From a virus, in the IMG/VR virus record IMGVR_UViG_3300005253_000220, positions 1-38,148 of that record: a DNA stretch of 38,148 bases; one strand, written 5' to 3'. Under the pieces are notes generated by a model that saw only the letters and a list, made by a program, of their open reading frames with translations, was not told where the DNA came from and did not search any database. Numbering within the stretch: position 1 is the stretch's first letter; every line of letters begins with the position of its first letter. Positions 32,574 to 38,148 of this stretch are shown here, in pieces. The translations under genes and the position numbers were made by a program.

Positions 32574-32668
32574 CGCCACGCCCTCCACAGCAGGCGCCAG
32601 CCTGTGATCCACAGCGCCAGTGCGGGCACGCTCAGCGCCAGGTCGGTCATTGCTTCTTGGACCGGCAT
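32570..32668 (-). CDS. Tiny 32-residue membrane-type protein
   Basis: ATG 32668 has GGAGG 8 bases upstream and lies directly after the stop of the preceding gene (32672). Translation gives 32 residues: a short polar start (MPVQEAMTD), a hydrophobic stretch with Trp (LALSVPALALWITGWRLLW) and a basic end, as in a single membrane helix. Its TGA overlaps the GTG of the next gene (GTGA). The spacing fills the gap with no spare bases, which supports a real gene. Confidence 0.45.
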   Translation of the reverse strand: MPVQEAMTDLALSVPALALWITGWRLLWRAWR

Positions 32669-32671
32669 CGA

Positions 32672-32899
32672 CTACTCCTCCGCCTCAAATAAGTCAGTCA
32701 GCAGCCCCGCCTCCGCAGCGGCTTCCGCCAATCTCCGTCGGTCAAGCGCATCACAGGCCAGCATCCAAACAGCATTATGGGGCTGATCTTCTTTCTCGTC
32801 GGCCAACACACCCAATTGTTCCTGAAGTGCCACCAGAGCCTTCCGATACCAGTCCCTCTCAAACTCTCGGATCCGTACACGGGCCGACGTGTCGCACAT
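32672..32899 (-). CDS. Small acidic helical protein
   Basis: A 75-residue, helical protein of unknown family (MCDTSARVRIREFERDW...). It contains an EFERDWYRKALVALQEQLG helix and an acidic end. It lies in a run of small, closely spaced genes, its stop 3 bases before the next ATG. No motif is recognised. Confidence 0.55.
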   Translation of the reverse strand: MCDTSARVRIREFERDWYRKALVALQEQLGVLADEKEDQPHNAVWMLACDALDRRRLAEAAAEAGLLTDLFEAEE

Positions 32900-32900
32900 C

Positions 32901-33467
32901 CTACTCTTCCGCCTCCGGCGCCTCCTCAGCGGTCTCTGGCGCAGGCTTCCTAGCAGGATCGGGATCGGTCGGATCCTGCGCTGTTAGCACCTTGAGCCGC
33001 TTCGCCTCGGACTTCGAGATCGGCGTAGGCTCAGCGGCCGTGTCCGACTCTGGCTTCTCCGCCGGCATCCTGCGCTGCGCCTTCACCTGCGCACGCTCCC
33101 GCGCTCGCCGCGTCTGCCGACTCACCGACATCGCGCCAGACGGCGCCTGTAGCCCCTGCGGCCCTATCTTAGCCAGGAGCTCGGCGTCCGGGTGCTCCTC
33201 GATGTGGGCCTCGATCTGCTTGTCGAGGTCGTCGATGCGGGAGCCGACGCGGAGGATCACCTCGTCCAGACGCTCCAGCTCCTCCTTGCGCACATCGTCG
33301 TCTATCACCTTGTCTGTGGTTGTCAGGTCGCGGTCGATGAAGACCTGCTCGGACCGCTCCCGCAGCGTCTCCCGCGTCCGCCGCATGTTCGTCAGCAGCG
33401 ACGCCGGGTTCGTCAGCAGCTTCTCGCGGTACGCGGCAATCGCCTTCGGTGTTGCTTGTCTGGTCAT
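32901..33467 (-). CDS. Coiled-coil protein with disordered end
   Basis: A 188-residue protein with strongly charged helices (about 40-110, RKEELERLDEVILRVGSRIDDLDKQIEAHIEEH) consistent with a coiled coil. A Pro/Glu/Ala-rich, likely disordered C-terminus follows (EKPESDTAAEPTPIS...PETAEEAPEAEE). No enzyme motif. It lies several genes downstream of the large terminase. A small terminase subunit or scaffold role can be imagined, but nothing specific supports it. Confidence 0.6.
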   Translation of the reverse strand: MTRQATPKAIAAYREKLLTNPASLLTNMRRTRETLRERSEQVFIDRDLTTTDKVIDDDVRKEELERLDEVILRVGSRIDDLDKQIEAHIEEHPDAELLAKIGPQGLQAPSGAMSVSRQTRRARERAQVKAQRRMPAEKPESDTAAEPTPISKSEAKRLKVLTAQDPTDPDPARKPAPETAEEAPEAEE

Positions 33468-33700
33468 GGGGTCTCCTCCTTCTCTGCTAGCACTACACAG
33501 ACGCCGTGGGTCGCAGGTGCTATGGTCTCTGTAGCTCCTGACCGTAGTCCCACCTCCGGCGCCTGGTAGTTGTACTCGATAGCCACCAACTCCAAGTCCT
33601 CAATGGAGACAGCGTGCAGGTACCGTTCTACCTCCTGCTCTACTTGGTAGCCTTCCCCCTCGAACAGCCGGATTCGCACCCTGCGCGCTGGTACCATCAC
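33464..33700 (-). CDS. Cse60-like small protein
   Basis: A 78-residue protein. VRIRLFEGEGYQVEQEVERYLH followed by LELVAIEYNYQ faintly matches the Cse60/DUF2758-type pattern (VKVKLFD....EKDLEEEINKFL...IVDIQY) found in Bacillus and phages. Function in that family is unclear. It starts at the ATGATG overlapping the preceding stop and ends by overlapping the coiled-coil gene's ATG. Confidence 0.45.
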   Translation of the reverse strand: MMVPARRVRIRLFEGEGYQVEQEVERYLHAVSIEDLELVAIEYNYQAPEVGLRSGATETIAPATHGVCVVLAEKEETP

Positions 33701-33909
33701 TCTCTCTCCTCCTCATCGTCCGCAAATGGAGGATGTTGGGGAGCCAATCCTACCCAACGAAAAACAACCGAAGCACACGCCGTCTCTGTTTCGTCCGTGA
33801 AGGTGTGAAGCTCCCAACCCCGTGAGCGTGCCTCGTTCAGCTTCTCCTCAATCTGCTCAGGGCGTGCCTCTGTGGGAAGCTGACGATAGGCATACGATAG
33901 ATTGCCCAT
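33697..33909 (-). CDS. DUF4177-like small protein
   Basis: A 70-residue protein starting MGNLSYAYRQLP at ATG 33909, which shares an A with the preceding stop (TGATG). ARSRGWELHTFT and the Glu-rich helix before it resemble the DUF4177 pattern (a beta-strand, a helix, then GWELV). An acidic C-terminus follows (ADDEEERE). The function of the family is unknown. In-frame codons upstream are poor start candidates. Confidence 0.5.
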   Translation of the reverse strand: MGNLSYAYRQLPTEARPEQIEEKLNEARSRGWELHTFTDETETACASVVFRWVGLAPQHPPFADDEEERE

Positions 33910-34145
33910 CACTCGCTCTCCTCCGAGGCGAGACAATACTCGACGCCATCGTGGTCGGCGACAAGCAGCTCGCCGGGCGGGCAGTCCAGTTGCCGCTGCA
34001 TCTCACCTACGCGGTCGTAGATGACGTCGATCTGATAATCTTGTAGCATAAACGTCCCGATGGTGAAGGTGAACAGCACCGCGAATACGAGGAAAATCGC
34101 ATACCATGCGCCTTCGTAGTCGTGACTGTCTGTTGGTTCTGTCAT
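33909..34145 (-). CDS. Single-span membrane protein
   Basis: A 78-residue protein with a single membrane helix (about 13-33, AWYAIFLVFAVLFTFTIGTFM) after a short acidic start. A polar C-terminal tail contains two Cys (DCPPGEL and YCLASEE), so the tail may lie outside the membrane. Topology resembles spanin- or superinfection-type accessory proteins, but there is no specific evidence. It is the first gene after the promoter at 34167-34195, with AGGAGG 9 bases before the ATG. Confidence 0.55.
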   Translation of the reverse strand: MTEPTDSHDYEGAWYAIFLVFAVLFTFTIGTFMLQDYQIDVIYDRVGEMQRQLDCPPGELLVADHDGVEYCLASEESE

Positions 34146-34166
34146 CTTACTTCTCCTCCTGACCCT

Positions 34167-34195
34167 AGCATAGCATGATTAACACAGGTTGTCAA
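34167..34195 (-). promoter_or_regulatory. Sigma-70-type promoter with extended -10
   Basis: Minus strand: TTGACA (34195-34190), 17-base gap, TGC before TATGCT (34172-34167). A consensus-like -35, ideal gap and extended -10 make it one of the best promoters in the window. The spacer contains the 13-base motif CTGTGTTAATCAT (34187-34175), which would lie under RNA polymerase and could serve as an operator. Confidence 0.75.
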
Positions 34196-34818
34196 GCAGT
34201 GGTGCTGATCCGATCAGCGTGCCGCTCCACCAGCAGCTTGGTCTGCGCGTACAGCCCCAGCAGGTCGCCGCGGTTGCTCTCGATACGCTCGTTAACCTCT
34301 GCGTGCTGCCACTCCTGCTCCGACGGGTGCGAGAGCATTGCCTCAATCTGCTCGTCGGTCTTCCCATGCGCCAGAAAGTAGGAAGTGACATCGCGTAGCG
34401 GCATGTCCACATGGACGATGAGGAAGCCGTGGTCGCGGAGCATGTCGATCTCGTTCTGGAAGCGCACATCGGTGAAGACGAGCGGATGGGGATGCCGGTC
34501 AGCGCCCCGTAGGAGAATCTGCCCCCGCGCCATCTTCACCCAGTAGTCCGGGTCCTGACCGCGGCGGAACTCGGTGCCCCAGACCTGGAGGACCTGTCGT
34601 ACTTGGCTCTTGAGCGGCTCCGCGTTCAGTTCCTCCGACCGGCACCCGACGCCCCGCGCTACCTCCGCTTTGAGGGCTGTGGCGAAGCCCAGCTTGCGGT
34701 AGCCGTAGTGCTCGATCAGCCAGTCGGCTACGCTGTCCTTCCCACTCCGCATCCAGCCGACGAGGCCGATGTCGGGACAGTGCCGCTTCGGGCAGTCATC
34801 TCCTTGGTAGTGTGACAT
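34192..34818 (-). CDS. Deoxynucleoside monophosphate kinase-like protein
   Basis: A 208-residue P-loop protein starting MSHYQGDDCP at ATG 34818 (GGAGG about 8 bases upstream). LVGWMRSGKDSVADWL is a Walker A. Helices around YRKLGFATALKAEVARG and the later VFTDVRFQNEIDMLRDHGFLIVHVD fit the T4 gp1-type dNMP kinase fold. The enzyme would phosphorylate dNMPs to dNDPs during phage DNA synthesis. Its last bases contain the promoter of the next gene. Length agrees with that family (about 200-240). Confidence 0.7.
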   Translation of the reverse strand: MSHYQGDDCPKRHCPDIGLVGWMRSGKDSVADWLIEHYGYRKLGFATALKAEVARGVGCRSEELNAEPLKSQVRQVLQVWGTEFRRGQDPDYWVKMARGQILLRGADRHPHPLVFTDVRFQNEIDMLRDHGFLIVHVDMPLRDVTSYFLAHGKTDEQIEAMLSHPSEQEWQHAEVNERIESNRGDLLGLYAQTKLLVERHADRISTTA

Positions 34819-34819
34819 G

Positions 34820-35056
34820 CTAGTCCTCCTCCTCCCACATTCCGGCTCCCCACCGGACAAAGCCCACGATGCCCCTCACCGTGTACGCGAGCAGGGCAAT
34901 CGGTATGGCAAGCGGCCAGCAGATTCCGTGTGCGACCGCCTCAGAACGGCTGTATGGCCAGTCCAGCGCCAGACTGAGGCGCGTGACCAGCATGGCCGCC
35001 ATCAGATAAAACAGCGCGCTGCTTGCCACAAATGCTGCGAATTCAAATGGGTTCAT
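34820..35056 (-). CDS. Two-span membrane protein
   Basis: A 78-residue protein with two hydrophobic segments (about 5-27 and 44-65) and an acidic C-terminus (WEEED). It lies right after the 13-base motif and short gap at the terminase 3' end, and just before the dNMP kinase gene. The topology is holin-like, but no lysin gene is nearby. No family is recognised. Confidence 0.55.
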   Translation of the reverse strand: MNPFEFAAFVASSALFYLMAAMLVTRLSLALDWPYSRSEAVAHGICWPLAIPIALLAYTVRGIVGFVRWGAGMWEEED

Positions 35057-35074
35057 GATTCTCCTCCTCCTACT

Positions 35075-35104
35075 CTGTGTTAATCATAGTAGCAGATACA
35101 GGCA
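35075..35104 (-). promoter_or_regulatory. Weak promoter and operator-like 13-bp motif
   Basis: The plus strand carries CTGTGTTAATCAT (35075-35087), an exact inverted copy of the motif in the promoter at 34167-34195. The minus strand has a TGCTACTAT extended -10 in the same area and a poor TTGCAA -35 17 bases away. It may help express the small genes after the terminase; weak on its own. Confidence 0.4.
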
Positions 35105-36607
35105 GCGATTGCAAGCCATCGACGTGGCTACCGCCAAGTCCACCTTCCGGTGCGGCGCCTTCTTGACGATACGGATCTGCGAGTCCTCCTTGGTCTGGAG
35201 CTTAGCGGCCGCGTTCAGGAAGTGCTCGCGCAGCGACCGATTGCCGTCGTGCACCAACCGCCGGTTGACGATGAGGTCCCGCAGCTCCGAATCAGCAATC
35301 AGGCGGTCCTTCCCCTGGTTGAACGCCTCGCACCACACCACTGCGTCGCGCGTGAGGTTCTGCATCATGGACTCTAGCTGGTAGGGATCGTAGGCGAGCT
35401 GCACGACGTTGTAGAGCCGGCAGATCTCGCGGATGAACTTCTCCGGCGCCGCGAAGTCGATGTGCTCACCCTTCGGCGGCTCCCACAGACGGACGGCTCG
35501 GATGGCGACGTCGGCGTGGCGCGAAGGATGCGGGTGCCGCGTCACCGCGACGATACCAAAGCAGTCGTTGGACACACCCGCGTCGACCGCGAGTACGACG
35601 GGCTCCTTGGTCCCCGCCATCCCCACCTTCTCAGGGGCGAAGGACGGCAGCTCCTCCATGCAGGCGTCCCAAAGCTGCTCGGGAATGAACGAGGACTGCT
35701 CATCGCCGGCCAGCGCGTCGGCCACCGTCTCGGGCGCGAAGTGGGCGATGCCCTGCGTAGTCATCGGCTTAGCCTCCTTCTCCCGCCAAGCTGCATCCCT
35801 GCCCGGCCGCGCCGTGTACGGCTGGAAGAAGGGGTACAGCTCACCGTCCCCCTCCTCGATCTGCGTCCAGAGCTCGGCACCGAAGTTATCCTCGCCGGCG
35901 CCCCGGGTGACGATGTGACAGGAGCCTCCCGGCGCAATGGTCGAGTGGACGGCCTGCCACGTCTTCTGTGGGAACGGCATCCGCGCCAACTCGTCAACGT
36001 GGGCATGCTGACAGGTCTGGTCGACAGAGACGTTGGCGCCAGCCGGATAGGAGACGATGGCGCGGACGTCATCGGCCCCCGTCGGGCCCTCAAATGAGAG
36101 CTGGTGCATCGTGTCGCCCCGCGTCTTGATATCCTGCGTCGCCTGTGTGGGCCGTGCCAGCAGCGTTGGGCGCAGGAACGCCGGCAGGTGCGTCAGGCCA
36201 AAGCGGATGTAGGCCAGAACGTCCTGCGACGCCAAGTCCCCCTTGGAGAAGACGTGGACGCGGGCGTTGGCTTGGCGGAAGAGTGCCACCCAAGCGTCGA
36301 AGGCGCATTCGAGTTCGGTGAAGCCCAGCTTGCCGGCCTTGAGCGCGTAGAGCCGCGGGTGCTGCTTCATCACCTCGACAAAGGCATCCTGCCCCGGCCA
36401 GATCTCATCCCCGTGCTCCTTGTGGTCGGGGTCGGCATGGAGACAGGGCAGGAAGGTGCGCACCTCGCCGGTCTCGCGGTTCTTGAAGTGCCAGTAATGG
36501 AGGAACTCGCGGAAGGATTTCGATGCGGCGCGCTTCGCCCGCTCATGTGCAACCGCCGTCTGAGCCTGGCGAAGTTCCTCTAGGCGATCTCTAACAAAGT
36601 CTCGCAT
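35084..36607 (-). CDS. terL: Large terminase subunit
   Basis: A 507-residue DNA-packaging motor. The N-terminal ATPase has a degenerate Walker A, LKAGKLGFTE (about 89-98), and a Walker B HVDE (about 203-206). The C-terminal RNase H-like nuclease shows LAVDAGVSND (Asp 342), LAYDPYQ (Asp 407) and KVDLAVATSM (Asp 490), a typical acidic triad. The enzyme cuts concatemeric phage DNA and drives it through the portal. The degenerate P-loop is common in terminases. AAGGAGG lies just before the ATG. The small subunit is not recognised. The portal is about 4.7 kb downstream with several small genes in between, so the terminase-portal pair is interrupted. Confidence 0.9.
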   Translation of the reverse strand: MRDFVRDRLEELRQAQTAVAHERAKRAASKSFREFLHYWHFKNRETGEVRTFLPCLHADPDHKEHGDEIWPGQDAFVEVMKQHPRLYALKAGKLGFTELECAFDAWVALFRQANARVHVFSKGDLASQDVLAYIRFGLTHLPAFLRPTLLARPTQATQDIKTRGDTMHQLSFEGPTGADDVRAIVSYPAGANVSVDQTCQHAHVDELARMPFPQKTWQAVHSTIAPGGSCHIVTRGAGEDNFGAELWTQIEEGDGELYPFFQPYTARPGRDAAWREKEAKPMTTQGIAHFAPETVADALAGDEQSSFIPEQLWDACMEELPSFAPEKVGMAGTKEPVVLAVDAGVSNDCFGIVAVTRHPHPSRHADVAIRAVRLWEPPKGEHIDFAAPEKFIREICRLYNVVQLAYDPYQLESMMQNLTRDAVVWCEAFNQGKDRLIADSELRDLIVNRRLVHDGNRSLREHFLNAAAKLQTKEDSQIRIVKKAPHRKVDLAVATSMACNRCLYLLL

Positions 36608-36635
36608 TTTCTCCTCCTTCTACTAGCGCCGTCGG

Positions 36636-37043
36636 TCACGACTTCTCAGGTACCGTTGGCAGATTGTCGCCCTCAAGAGCCGTATCCTGGAAGAGCGCAT
36701 GCGTCTCCTCAGATGACGCGAGCCGCACCGCATCCTTTCCCGTGGACTGCTCGTACAGCGCCTGCCGCGTCTGGTGCAGGAGCTCGGCGGACCAGCCGCC
36801 GTCCTCAGCGGAGACGAAGTGGTTGATGACCATGACCTCGTCGTGGGAGATGGGGAAGCCGACGGCCTCAATATCGGGGTCGGCCTCCAGCATGTAGTAG
36901 GCCAGATAGAGACGTTCGCAGAAGTCCTCTACGATGCGGGGGTCCAGCTCGATCTCGTTGTACGGCCGCACCACCTCACGCAGACCCGCACAGTGGTCGC
37001 GGGTCAGCTTGATACCGGCGAATGGTCGCGCCACGTCAGTCAT
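36636..37043 (-). CDS. Unidentified protein next to the terminase
   Basis: A 135-residue protein starting MTDVARPFAGIKLTRD at ATG 37043 (GGAGG 5 bases upstream). In-frame codons upstream lack a ribosome site. It has a helical, acidic character (VEDFCERLYLAYYMLEADPDIE) and no recognised motif. It overlaps the upstream gene by 8 bases and precedes the large terminase, the usual place of a small terminase subunit. It lacks an obvious DNA-binding motif, so that role is only a possibility. Confidence 0.55.
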   Translation of the reverse strand: MTDVARPFAGIKLTRDHCAGLREVVRPYNEIELDPRIVEDFCERLYLAYYMLEADPDIEAVGFPISHDEVMVINHFVSAEDGGWSAELLHQTRQALYEQSTGKDAVRLASSEETHALFQDTALEGDNLPTVPEKS

Positions 37044-37674
37044 AGTCGCCTCCCGGCGATGCCCCGCCGTAGTCCATCCAGGGCGTGAGTTCAAACGGCG
37101 GGTGAGGTGTCGGCTTGGCCACGACCTCGTGCCAGAATACGTGCGTGTCGAAATCGTACTGGAGCACGTTCTCCTCCATCCAGCGCAGGAGAAGGTGATT
37201 CCATTCCACACACATCTTCCGCTTCAGCCTAAGCGGTAGCGCCACCATCGGGAACGGCTTGGTCTCCCAGCCTGTCGGCCGCCGCTCGGTCGGCATGTCC
37301 TGAAAGAGCTCGCAGAAGCGGCGGAGGTTGGCGCGGTTCTTGTGATCGTGCTTCGGGTTCGGAACGTCCGGCGATCCGCTATCCAACCAAGCACCAATGT
37401 GCTGGTACTTCCCACGGCACGCCTCGATGTCGATCTGATGCTGGAAGCCATCAACACGCTGGATCGCCTGCTCGTCGGTCAGCCGCACGCAGAACAGGCA
37501 GTCGTCAGCCACGACGGCGGGCTCCCGCCAGGGACGGCTGCGGTCAACGACGACGAAGCGGTTCTGCTGCCCGTCCTGGTACGGATGCCCGACGAGAGCG
37601 CCCGCGTACCGCTGAGCGATCAGTGTGTGCTCGTCAGCGAGGGACTGCGGCGGTGTGACCTCTTCGCGTGGCAT
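37036..37674 (-). CDS. Unidentified 212-residue protein
   Basis: A soluble protein with no recognised family. It contains DDCLFCVRLTDEQ, a conserved-looking RRFCELFQDMPTERR segment, and an aromatic-rich C-terminal part (MCVEWNHLLLRWMEENVLQYDFDTHVFWHEVV). An AGGA ribosome site precedes the ATG by 7 bases. It overlaps the following gene by 8 bases, so it belongs to the terminase-side operon. Confidence 0.6.
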   Translation of the reverse strand: MPREEVTPPQSLADEHTLIAQRYAGALVGHPYQDGQQNRFVVVDRSRPWREPAVVADDCLFCVRLTDEQAIQRVDGFQHQIDIEACRGKYQHIGAWLDSGSPDVPNPKHDHKNRANLRRFCELFQDMPTERRPTGWETKPFPMVALPLRLKRKMCVEWNHLLLRWMEENVLQYDFDTHVFWHEVVAKPTPHPPFELTPWMDYGGASPGGDYD

Positions 37675-37683
37675 TGTGGCATC

Positions 37684-37833
37684 CTAGTCAAGCGGTTCTG
37701 GGTCGTCGTACGGCCAATACTCAGCCATCACAGACCAGAGAGTCATGTGCTCCCACCACGCCTTTCTGCGCACCCGATCCCGTTGAAGCAGGGACAGGCC
37801 GTCCCATCGCTTGCAGAATTCCCTCTGCGTCAT
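37684..37833 (-). CDS. Small acidic-tailed protein
   Basis: A 49-residue protein starting MTQREFCKRWDG at ATG 37833, with AGGAGG 7 bases upstream. It has a basic helix (LQRDRVRRKAWWEH), three Trp and an acidic end. No family is recognised. The longer open frame upstream has no ribosome site and is a shadow. Confidence 0.5.
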   Translation of the reverse strand: MTQREFCKRWDGLSLLQRDRVRRKAWWEHMTLWSVMAEYWPYDDPEPLD

Positions 37834-37844
37834 GGCTTCTCCTC

Positions 37845-38018
37845 CTAATGCTCTCTCGGTCCGGCGTAGTGCCGCCCGAACGTAATCAGCCACCACAGCA
37901 GATGCAGGTCGAGGTGTGCCATGTGCGGGGGCCAGACATGGACGTGGATGCCGAATGCAGCCCACCATCCTACAAACTTGTCTACCCGAATCCCGTACTT
38001 GCGACCGACCGCCAGCAT
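37845..38018 (-). CDS. Small Trp/His-rich protein
   Basis: A 57-residue protein if started at ATG 38018, 2 bases after the stop of the partial gene to its right. An ATG at 38066 would also be open but overlaps that gene. It has many Trp and His (WWAAFGIHVHVWPPH and LHLLWWLITFGRH) and a hydrophobic C-terminal helix. Weak ribosome signals; a low-confidence gene. Confidence 0.4.
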   Translation of the reverse strand: MLAVGRKYGIRVDKFVGWWAAFGIHVHVWPPHMAHLDLHLLWWLITFGRHYAGPREH

Positions 38019-38020
38019 AG

Positions 38021-38148
38021 CTACGGTCTGCTGCGGCGCTCCGCGTCCTCGCGCTGCGACGGGCATAGGCGCTCCGGGGAGTAGTACGGGTCGGGGTCAA
38101 TCGCCGGCTCAGTACGGGTCGGTGTCTTGGTGGGGGTCTGCGTCTTCT
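38021..38148 (-). CDS. Partial gene at the right end (C-terminus)
   Basis: The end of an open frame that enters from outside the window and stops at TAG 38023-38021. The visible 41 codons give a Thr/Pro-rich stretch (TPTKTPTRTEP) followed by a polar, charged end. Its stop is 2 bases before the next ATG. Too little is present to name it. Confidence 0.45.
   Translation of the reverse strand, partial: KTQTPTKTPTRTEPAIDPDPYYSPERLCPSQREDAERRSRP

Noticed and set aside
32620-33534. 304-codon plus-strand frame
   Set aside because: Antisense to several small genes with good ribosome sites; low-complexity Ser-rich product.
1-38148. tRNA genes, CRISPR arrays, insertion sequences
   Set aside because: No cloverleaf with a plausible anticodon arm, no spaced direct repeats and no transposase motifs were noticed by eye; a covariance-model scan would be decisive for RNAs.

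Overview
The window is a 38 kb piece of a tailed double-stranded DNA phage, probably from an environmental assembly. It is GC-rich (about 60% by eye). Gene order and protein motifs indicate a siphovirus with a long non-contractile tail: terminase, portal, maturation protease, major capsid protein, connector-type genes, tail tube, tail chaperone, an 850-residue tape measure and tail-tip genes occur in that order. No sheath, baseplate wedge, integrase, repressor, tRNA, CRISPR array or recognisable endolysin is seen. The host cannot be named from the sequence. Both ends of the window cut into phage sequence, and the left end carries suspicious homopolymer runs.

Almost everything is transcribed leftwards (minus strand), so the genes read from high to low coordinates. 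From 38.1 to 30.6 kb lie small early-type or accessory genes and the large terminase (35.1-36.6 kb), with a dNMP kinase, small membrane proteins, a metallophosphoesterase and a nucleoside deoxyribosyltransferase-like protein. From 30.4 to 24.4 kb lies the head module: a portal fused to a Mu F-like domain, a tail-completion-type protein, a ChaB-protease-scaffold fusion and the major capsid protein. From 24.3 to 14.1 kb is an inserted block of about ten carbohydrate-active or group-transfer genes: a nucleotide-sugar dehydratase, an RmlD-like reductase, methyltransferases, a kinase-methyltransferase fusion, a sulfotransferase-like protein, and single- and multi-domain glycosyltransferases. A small membrane protein and two virion-like proteins sit among them. 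From 14.1 to 9.3 kb lie the connector genes, the major tail protein and the tail chaperones. From 9.3 kb to the left end lie the tape measure, a lone rightward HNH endonuclease gene, and the tail-tip and fibre proteins.

The genes in the sugar block mostly overlap by a few bases (ATGA or GTGA junctions) and sit inside the structural operon. The enzymes are therefore probably made when virions are built. The simplest reading is a phage-encoded system that makes and attaches a modified glycan to its own particle. Two virion proteins (major tail protein and tail-tip hub) also carry Asp-box beta-propeller repeats, so the particle surface appears unusually devoted to carbohydrate chemistry. This is inference, since acceptors and donor sugars cannot be read from sequence.

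The sequence shows several control elements: three minus-strand promoters with TTGACA-type -35 boxes, one of which abuts five helix-phased 10-bp repeats; extended -10 promoters before the major tail gene and the HNH gene; a 13-bp inverted motif near the terminase; a probable translational frameshift in the tail chaperone; and an internal ribosome-binding site inside the largest glycosyltransferase gene.
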